In this document: positions 1 to 7,100 of the stretch, in pieces | How positions within the stretch are numbered: the first letter of the stretch is position 1 | How the letters are laid out: the number at the start of each line of letters is the position of its first letter | IMG/VR virus record: IMGVR_UViG_3300030104_002375 | Location: 1-26,388 of that record | Strand: one strand, 5' to 3' | DNA length: 26,388 nt | From: a virus | Translations under genes and position numbers: made by a program | The notes under the pieces: model-generated | The model's input: only the letters and a program-made list of their open reading frames with translations | What the model was told of the DNA's origin: nothing | Database searches by the model: none

Positions 1-164
1 AAACTAGCCACAAGTGAATCCCAGTCACCAAAATCTAAGTTTCTAGTTTCAATTATATGTGGTGGGTACGAGTCAATACTTCTTGCAGAATGTTTCCTAC
101 ACACTTTAACTGTAATAGTACCATTGACATTATTATGCTCAATGACCTTAAAATTAATCTTCAT
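1..164 (-). CDS. Hypothetical protein, N-terminal part, cut by window edge
   Basis: An open frame starts at an ATG (complement of 162-164) and stays open to base 1, giving 54 codons; the 3' end lies outside the window. The protein begins MKINFKVIEHNNVNG and contains a short run with several His, Arg and Tyr residues. I do not recognise a family. It lies 28 bases downstream of the nucleotidyltransferase gene on the same strand. A late-promoter-like AATAAATA overlaps that gene's stop codon, and an AAGG lies about 11 bases before the ATG. The start is therefore plausible; the function is unknown. Confidence 0.6.
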   Translation of the reverse strand, partial: MKINFKVIEHNNVNGTITVKVCRKHSARSIDSYPPHIIETRNLDFGDWDSLVAS

Positions 165-185
165 AACTCATTAGCCTTATTCGAT

Positions 186-193
186 TATTTATT
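186..193 (-). promoter_or_regulatory. Candidate T4-type late promoter (AATAAATA)
   Basis: The minus strand reads AATAAATA here, one base from the T4 late consensus TATAAATA. It overlaps the stop codon of the nucleotidyltransferase gene and lies 22 bases before the ATG at 164, a usual distance for a late promoter. A single 8-base match in AT-rich DNA can be chance; the intergenic position is what supports it. Confidence 0.45.
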
Positions 194-651
194 CAGATTC
201 CTAATAGTTTACGTTGACGGTTAAAATAATTATGCAGTATCCATGAACTGCTGTTCATTTTATCTGTACCACCTATACCCCATTCAAACGTTACTCTATC
301 ATTGTCTTGGAATTTGTCAAGCTCTGGGGTGTTTCCCTTGCCCCTATCTCCACCATTACAGAATACAACTTCAGCAGCAATTTCTAAGCATTTATCTATA
401 GCACCACAGGCAGAATCATCTGCGTCATCCCATGATATTACAGCATCAACCATGTCAAGATGTCGTACAATATCTGCACGTTCTGTCCAAGATTGAAAGT
501 ATTGTCCTTTCTTTCTCTTCAACCATGGGTCACCATTCAATCCTACTACAAGATAGTTTGATAGGTCTTTTGCTTTTGTGAAATATCGTATGTGACCACT
601 ATGTATTGGGTCAAATCCACCAGTAACAAGACTCACTTTTTCAAAGATCAT
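193..651 (-). CDS. HxGH-type nucleotidyltransferase (cytidylyltransferase-like)
   Basis: A 152-residue protein of the nucleotidyltransferase superfamily. Residues 9-20 read VTGGFDPIHSGH, the nucleotide-binding loop with the HxGH signature (H17, H20). GGDRGKG in the second half and SSSWI near the C-terminus fit the other substrate loops, the latter resembling the ISSTxI-type motif. Relatives transfer CMP or AMP from the NTP to a phosphorylated sugar or polyol, for example glycerol-3-phosphate or heptose phosphate; the actual substrate cannot be read here. Start choice: an in-frame ATG at 663 would overlap the upstream nuclease by 16 bases, whereas the ATG at 651 makes the classic ATGA overlap with that gene's stop, so I take 651. 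It probably acts in the host cytoplasm and may help make or remodel a surface sugar. The coupling to a nuclease gene is unexplained. Confidence 0.8.
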   Translation of the reverse strand: MIFEKVSLVTGGFDPIHSGHIRYFTKAKDLSNYLVVGLNGDPWLKRKKGQYFQSWTERADIVRHLDMVDAVISWDDADDSACGAIDKCLEIAAEVVFCNGGDRGKGNTPELDKFQDNDRVTFEWGIGGTDKMNSSSWILHNYFNRQRKLLGI

Positions 652-1130
652 GTAGCATCCCATTCATTATTTTTCTTTATAGTGCCAAATTCCCTGCGTA
701 TTTTTTTGAGTTCCTCGAAATCCTTTTTCTTCGTTCCCCCATCATATTCCCAAGCATATCCTTCCTCAATCATCTGCTCATTCAATGAAACAATATCATC
801 GTTAATATAGAGCCAACCAAGAAGCCTACCATACTTCCCAACGCCACCCTTAAGTTCAGTTCTAATAATGAGTTCTTCTCCACCTTTAATAGCTCCCTCT
901 AAATGTTCTTTCATCCAGTTAGTCGCATCAATTCCAAGTACTTTTTCTTCCTTGTCTCTTGTACGTTTCTCTGGAGTATCTACACCAGCTATTCTAACAC
1001 GTTCCTTCTTAAGTAGGTCAAATCCCAAGTCAATCGTCACATCAATCGTGTCACCATCAACTACTCTGTTAATCTTGACCACCCTAAAATTATAGCAGCT
1101 CTTTCTGCTAGGTGGAATCATTTTACCCAT
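648..1130 (-). CDS. Staphylococcal-nuclease-like (thermonuclease) endonuclease
   Basis: A 160-residue SNase-fold protein. All expected active-site positions are visible: VDGDTID (D27 in place of SNase D21), RIAGVDTPE (R46, D51, T52, E54 in place of R35, D40, T41, E43) and KYGR (R103 in place of R87). The family cuts DNA and RNA using Ca2+. There is no clear signal peptide, unlike secreted bacterial relatives, so it probably acts inside the host, perhaps in degrading host nucleic acid; that role is inferred. An AAGGA at 1136-1140, five bases before the ATG, supports the start at 1130, although a second in-frame Met exists at residue 4. The downstream nucleotidyltransferase overlaps its stop by ATGA. 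Confidence 0.88.
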   Translation of the reverse strand: MGKMIPPSRKSCYNFRVVKINRVVDGDTIDVTIDLGFDLLKKERVRIAGVDTPEKRTRDKEEKVLGIDATNWMKEHLEGAIKGGEELIIRTELKGGVGKYGRLLGWLYINDDIVSLNEQMIEEGYAWEYDGGTKKKDFEELKKIRREFGTIKKNNEWDAT

Positions 1131-1149
1131 GATAATCCTTAATTTGTTA

Positions 1150-1157
1150 TATTTAGC
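1150..1157 (-). promoter_or_regulatory. Weak late-promoter-like motif (GCTAAATA)
   Basis: The minus strand reads GCTAAATA across the stop codon of the Gly-rich fibre gene, about 20 bases before the nuclease ATG. It matches six of eight positions of TATAAATA. Because TAA is also the stop codon, part of the match is forced, so the site is weak. The nuclease gene has its own good ribosome binding site, so a separate transcript is possible. Confidence 0.25.
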
Positions 1158-4100
1158 AGACGGTTACACCGTATTCTATATCACCTGCAATCGTTCCATT
1201 ATTGGTTACTGATACCCCTGAAGTAGTACCACTTGAAGGTGTACCTTGACCTGTAGAAGGTGCAGTCCAACTAATTTGAGTATTAGCTTCTGCAAATGTA
1301 CCAGATGTAACGTTAACTACTAGATCATCACTACTAGATCCAGTACCTTGTCCTTGAACTGTTAGTTGACGTGGGTTAGTAGAATTAACTGAGTATCCAG
1401 TTGAGTTACCAGCCTGTCCAACATACACAGTACCTGGTGCAACTGTAGCAGGTACAGTTCCACTCATAGCACCTGTACCTGATGTAGTAGTATTAACAAC
1501 ACTTACTGTTAAGGCAGCGTTGTTATCATCACCATCCATATCATGTATACCTAGCGTCTTTGGATTAGCCAGCCCAGCTGGATTACCAGTAAGAATACCA
1601 TGAAGATATCTTTGAGATTTATACAGACCTTCGGGTTCATCATCCTCATTATATAACTGACCTGGTGTCCATGAGTTAGGATTATTAGGATCTGTCTGAT
1701 TATCATACTCATCTGGTGTGTCAGTCCAGACTCCAACTTCCCTATTTGGTGTTGGTTGATCACCAGTATTTAATGATGTTTTTAATACAGCACCAGAAGC
1801 ATTTTTAACTACAAATGCAACACCACCTGGATTTGCTGGCCATGTATTAGGGAATGAAGAAGAAGAATTATTACGAACTTTAACTGTTAATTTACGATTT
1901 CCAACAGGCTGGGAAGAAGTTGTAATATTATCAGAAGTAGTAGAATTACTCGTACTTCCTACTAAAGTGTCATCAATAAGATATTGTGCTTCATTATCAG
2001 CAGCAACTTCTAAAAATAATTGTCCACCATTGTGTGCAAAAACATAATCTGCTTCATGCCAAGTACCTAATAATGGGTTAGTAGTAGATGGGAACACAGC
2101 ATAGGTATTCATAAATGATCCCCATGCACCACTAGGATTTTGTGGGAAAGCATCACTTGATCTAGCAACTATACCTCCAGTTGCATCCTTTAATACCCAT
2201 GCAACACCAGCTGGATTCATATTCCAATTATTATTTCCATTACTACCATTGTTTATAGTTGCTGTTACCCAATAATCTCTAGTATCAGTTACGTTAATTG
2301 TATAATTTGTAGATGTATTATGTGGACCAGGTAAAGGACCAGAAGTAATAGTTCCTAATGTTGTTGTTGTATCCCATACAAATGTTGCTGTACCATCACA
2401 CTGACACTCAAGTGTATATGTTCCTGTACTTGAAAGATTAAATCTCCAAATACCAGTATGATTTTGATTTGCTAATACCTGAGTATTAGAAGGGAACATT
2501 GCATAGTCCTTCATAAACTGTGACCAACCTTGAGGATCAGTCAAATACCAACCAGAAGCACCTAGAGAAGACTTAACCCATGCAGATTGTGGACTCCATT
2601 TTAACCAATCAACTGTAATATCATCGTCTCCAATATCAGTATATCCTCCATCCTCATCCTCTTCAAATGTATGAAATGTACCAGTTAACTTAACTGTCAG
2701 CTCATGTGTACCAGGATTAGGTTTTACAACTGTCACACTAGCATTAGAACTACCAGTTTCTTGGTTCCATGTCATTGTGAACTTCTCATAAGTGGAAGAT
2801 ACACTACCACCCGTAGGTGATGTTAAGAAGACTTCTACAAAGTCACATGCTCTACCATCCTGTCCCAGCTGATCATTCCATGTCCATGCAAAGTTAAGAG
2901 TAGCAGTACCAGTACCAGTTAGATCAAGTTTAACATAACTATCATTTGTTGCTTGACCTTCTATTGGATCAGGATAACCAGATGAGAATGGACCAAATGC
3001 TCCAGATGTTAACCTAAAGTTTGCATCTATATCACCTACCCCAGCTGATGTACCAGTAGCAATACCGATTGTAAAGTTACTAGGTCCTGTGTCACTACCT
3101 ACCTTACTAAAGAATACAAATGGGTATTGGTCTGTATTAGTTCTTGTCCATGTAAATGTCTCTGTACTGTCTACGTCTGGAGTACCAGCAGTTCCTGTTA
3201 CTATTCTAACAGCATCACCACTTAATCCAGGATTACCACCTACTGTCTCCCATGCTCCACCATAAGATTCATTACCATCTCCTCCTCTTTGTGGTGCAGC
3301 ACTAGGATCTCCACCACGTCCACCATCTCCAGCATCTGTGCCATCACCTGATCCTCCAGCACCACCTAATCCAGCAGTCGTCTGCGATGAGTTATTGCCG
3401 TTCGATCCTGAGAATGTACCTCCACCGCCTGAACCACCCTGTCCAATCGGGAATCCAGCACCACCTCCTCCACCGCCTCCTCCAGCAGTGGGGTCATAAT
3501 CATTTTTGTCGGATGGGTCAACGGCTGAACGACCTCCTCCACCGCCACCTCCGTAGCCAGCTTGAATGTAACCATTGTTAACAACAGCAGATGGGTCATA
3601 CTCAACACCGAGTCCTGAAGTACCATTACTTCCTACGCCACCTGGAATTCCACCGTTACCACCACGTCCACCAGCACCAAAGATTCTACCCCCTGATCCT
3701 ACGTTCGTTTCTAATCTAGTATCATTATCCCAACTTCCAGTACGTACTGCACATATACAGTCATCACTACCACTGGCGGATCCTATAGTTTGATTTACAT
3801 GTATAAAGACCTTACATCCACTACTGGATGAAGGTTTCGATCTCCAACCTAAAACATCAACTTCCCCAGAATTATACTGGGATCTTCCATTTCTTCTAGT
3901 CGTATTATTATTTATTGGTCTCCATAAATCTGATATAATATTAAGTCTCTTTGCATAGAAATCAGAGAATCTGATTGCACCTGCTTGAGGAACACCCTGA
4001 TCCAGTGGCATGGAAGTCATACCACCATAACTCTTACTTACTCTATAGTTACCTAGTGAGACAGCAGTATTAGCAGATGGAAAACCAAATGCCCCTGAGT

Positions 4101-4170
4101 CTGCACTAGGTCCGAACTCAGTTCTTATATCTGATGCAGATATCTGTACACCTGACGACTGAAGTGCCAT
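1153..4170 (-). CDS. Gly-rich tail fibre / adhesin-like structural protein (1,005 aa)
   Basis: A large virion fibre or adhesin candidate. Residues 1-75 resemble the N-terminal segment seen on many marine phage structural proteins, ending GAIRFSDFYAKR. Residues about 159-318 are dominated by glycine, with runs of seven to eight Gly separated by short variable loops. This resembles the polyglycine-helix sandwich of T-even gp38-type receptor-binding tips. Residues about 528-790 hold tandem units of roughly 127 residues with shared WxxFMxxYAxFPS and GVAWVxKDA-type motifs, probably beta-sandwich domains. The C-terminal 200 residues are Thr/Ser/Gly-rich and Ig-like in pattern. Its ATG overlaps the stop of the preceding fibre gene as TAATG, so the two are coupled. 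The role in host recognition is inferred from architecture; I see no catalytic motif. Confidence 0.75.
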   Translation of the reverse strand: MALQSSGVQISASDIRTEFGPSADSGAFGFPSANTAVSLGNYRVSKSYGGMTSMPLDQGVPQAGAIRFSDFYAKRLNIISDLWRPINNNTTRRNGRSQYNSGEVDVLGWRSKPSSSSGCKVFIHVNQTIGSASGSDDCICAVRTGSWDNDTRLETNVGSGGRIFGAGGRGGNGGIPGGVGSNGTSGLGVEYDPSAVVNNGYIQAGYGGGGGGGRSAVDPSDKNDYDPTAGGGGGGGGAGFPIGQGGSGGGGTFSGSNGNNSSQTTAGLGGAGGSGDGTDAGDGGRGGDPSAAPQRGGDGNESYGGAWETVGGNPGLSGDAVRIVTGTAGTPDVDSTETFTWTRTNTDQYPFVFFSKVGSDTGPSNFTIGIATGTSAGVGDIDANFRLTSGAFGPFSSGYPDPIEGQATNDSYVKLDLTGTGTATLNFAWTWNDQLGQDGRACDFVEVFLTSPTGGSVSSTYEKFTMTWNQETGSSNASVTVVKPNPGTHELTVKLTGTFHTFEEDEDGGYTDIGDDDITVDWLKWSPQSAWVKSSLGASGWYLTDPQGWSQFMKDYAMFPSNTQVLANQNHTGIWRFNLSSTGTYTLECQCDGTATFVWDTTTTLGTITSGPLPGPHNTSTNYTINVTDTRDYWVTATINNGSNGNNNWNMNPAGVAWVLKDATGGIVARSSDAFPQNPSGAWGSFMNTYAVFPSTTNPLLGTWHEADYVFAHNGGQLFLEVAADNEAQYLIDDTLVGSTSNSTTSDNITTSSQPVGNRKLTVKVRNNSSSSFPNTWPANPGGVAFVVKNASGAVLKTSLNTGDQPTPNREVGVWTDTPDEYDNQTDPNNPNSWTPGQLYNEDDEPEGLYKSQRYLHGILTGNPAGLANPKTLGIHDMDGDDNNAALTVSVVNTTTSGTGAMSGTVPATVAPGTVYVGQAGNSTGYSVNSTNPRQLTVQGQGTGSSSDDLVVNVTSGTFAEANTQISWTAPSTGQGTPSSGTTSGVSVTNNGTIAGDIEYGVTVC
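1785..2590 (-). repeat. Tandem ~127-residue domain repeats inside the Gly-rich fibre gene
   Basis: Translated units begin near residues 528, 655 and 781 with AWVKSS, AWVLKDATGG and AFVVKNASGA. The first two contain WSQFMKDYAMFPS and WGSFMNTYAVFPS at matching places. The third is only an entry segment. The repeats are clear at protein level and much less so in DNA, which points to an old domain duplication, not recent slippage. Confidence 0.6.
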
Positions 4171-7100
4171 TAGTCCTCTTGTAGTTCTGAAACGGTTGCT
4201 TTCAATTCATTCAGTTCTAATGTAAGTTCCTTAACTGCCTCGATGAGTAGTGGAACTAACTTCTCATATCTAACTGCCTTGTATCCTGTATCCCTAGTTG
4301 TTACAACTTCAGGTATTACCTCCTCAATCTCTTGTGCTAATACACCAACGTCACGACCTGTCTTACCTGACTTGTCATTCCATTCAAATGTGTTACCACT
4401 GATCTTGAGTATCTTATCAAGTGGATCCTCGATAGGATGTACATGATCTTTGAGTCTTTCGTCAGATGTTGCGAAAGCGGTGATGTCACCTGTTACTATT
4501 AGATTGCTTCCACTATATGTGAAGGCAGAACTATCAACTAACTTACCACCTGAACCAACTAAGGCTACTCTACCGCTAGTTAGATTCTCTACTGTAATCT
4601 CATTGGTAGTAATACCATTGTTAAATTCAGCAGCTCCATTGAATGTGGATGTTGCTGTGACAGTAAGAGTATCACTAGAGGAGTTACCAATAGTGGTGTT
4701 CCCATTAAAGGTAACGTTACCATCAACATTCAGGGTGGCATCGAAGTCCACCGCACCCTGTCCGTTGAGTGTTCCCGTTATCGTAACGTTACCAGTATTA
4801 GTTAGGTTACCATCTCTTTCATAATTTCCATCTTGTTCGATATCGCTGTCAAACTTAACATCACCCTCAGTGTGTAGTACATTACTACCTGTTGCTCTGT
4901 TCCTACCAAGTGCTAATTGATCGAATGAGTAATGCTCTGAGTCAGCATCCCTAGAGATAGGACCCCATACTTGCCATTGCTCTGCACCTGATGTCTTAGT
5001 CTTAACCCAACCAATGTAACCTCCACGTTTAAACTCAGTCTGGAATAATACATTGTCAGTATTATTATTAGGATAGATGCCAGTACCACTATCCCAGATA
5101 CCAAAGTGAACAGACTTATTGATTGTACCTGCTCTGTTTCCAGTTAAGGTTAGGTCAATGATCTCAGTATTACCAAGACTATAGAAGTTATCAATAACAG
5201 TCAGATCATCAAACTGTGCCGAGTTAGGTAACTTGAAGCTCTTACCACCTTCACCATCACCGATGTTATCAACCTCAGTTAGAGTACCACCTGATGCCTC
5301 AAACTTAAGTTTACCAATGTAGAAGTCTCCACTGTCATTCATACCAGTGTAGATAACAAATCCACCACGTGTCTGTCTTGACTGTGATAGTAACTGTTCC
5401 TTAGTTGCCAGTACTCTATCCTGAGTCTGTGGCATCGCAGTTGAATAGTTACCTGGTCCGAAACCTACGTATTCAAATGTATGACCTGATGCTCTCAGTA
5501 TACTGTAACGTCTTCCTTCTACTGGTAAGACTTTAATTCTACGTACTGGTGCATCATCAGCATGTTCGACAGCATTAGTTCCAAGTAATCCTCTGAGTAA
5601 TCCATCAGATTCATTAGATACTCTGACTATCTCATCTTCAATCAGTAGGTAATCTCCTCGTTTCAGACCTGCACTGTCGTTTAGTGTTGCAGTAGCGTCA
5701 GCAGTACCAATACCTGATGCCAAGTTGGTAGTATGACCACCGTATATTGGTACTCCACGATTAGATGACCTTACACTGAAACCTGTGCCGTAAGCAGTAG
5801 CAACTCCCACTGGTGCGGCTGGTGCATTAGATGTGATACCTATGTTAACCTTGTAGGTAGTAGAATCAATCTTGTCAGTAACATAATGAACACCGTTATA
5901 AACAGATGCGAACTCTTGGTAACCTTCAATCTTAATTGTGTCACCAATCCTCCAGCCGTTGTCACCTGCAACAGTGATAGTAGAAATACCTGATGCTGGA
6001 TCATGAGTTATAGTATTAACACCAGTACTTACACCAACATGATACACATATCCTGTACCTTGTCCAAACGGTACAGCATCCAGTCCGTCTCCAACATAGT
6101 TGATAGACCTTGAAGATGGAACGCTTTGAATACGGAACAACCCGTTATAGTTTGTACTTGATACACCAACAACTTCTATAGCATCACCAGTATTATTTTT
6201 AATCGTGCTTACTGTTATAGTACAGTCACTACCACTTAGACTATGTTTGGGGACCCCAAACACAGTGAGCAAATCTCCTACGTTATATCCTGAACCAGGA
6301 TCACTTATAGTAAGACTCGCTATAGCACCAGCAGTGTTTACAGTAACATCGGCAGTAGCACCTTTACCAGCACCTCCGACTAAGCGGGCACTGTAGAATT
6401 TCTCGATACCACCTGACTGAGTACCATAGTTTGTACCTGCTGATGTTATAGTAAATGCCTTAACACCATTCAATCCGTGCTCAGTAGCAGTATGAACAGT
6501 CAGTATATTACCATTAACTTCAGCAGAAGTAATACCTATACCAATACCCATAGACTCAATCATAGAGTCTAATGATTCCTTGGTTAGTGACCTGGATGGG
6601 TCACTTGTATTAACATCACCAATATCATCCCTTACAGCATAAGTCTTAGCAGCAATAGGATCATCCTCTGGGTTATCAATACTTACTTTAGGTACTACGT
6701 TACGGTAATCCTGTGCAAATGAATGATCGTCAGTATTGAAAGGTGCTACCTCTGGAGTGCTATGATACGATAAGAATGATAAGTCATAGACACCATCCTG
6801 TACATCCTTCTTGTATTCTTGAACAGGTGTGTTAGCATATATCTGATAAGAAGGACCAAAGGTTCTCTTAACAAAGTATGGACTATCAGTTCTACCACTA
6901 CCAATAACAGTAGAATCATGTACTGTATAAGGTATACCAGCATTAGATATTGTACTGATGCTGCCTGGGTTAGTGTTTAGTCCAACAGAGAATGTCTTAC
7001 TATCAGTAATAGCAAGAACACTGTATATTCCATTAAATCCTAGATTATCTAAACCATTAGCATTATTCTCAGACTTCAACCTAGTAACTTCAACAATATT

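Noticed and set aside
3366-3793. Open frames on both strands across the Gly-rich region
   Set aside because: Shadows caused by repetitive GGN codons; they have no start context and lie inside a clear gene.
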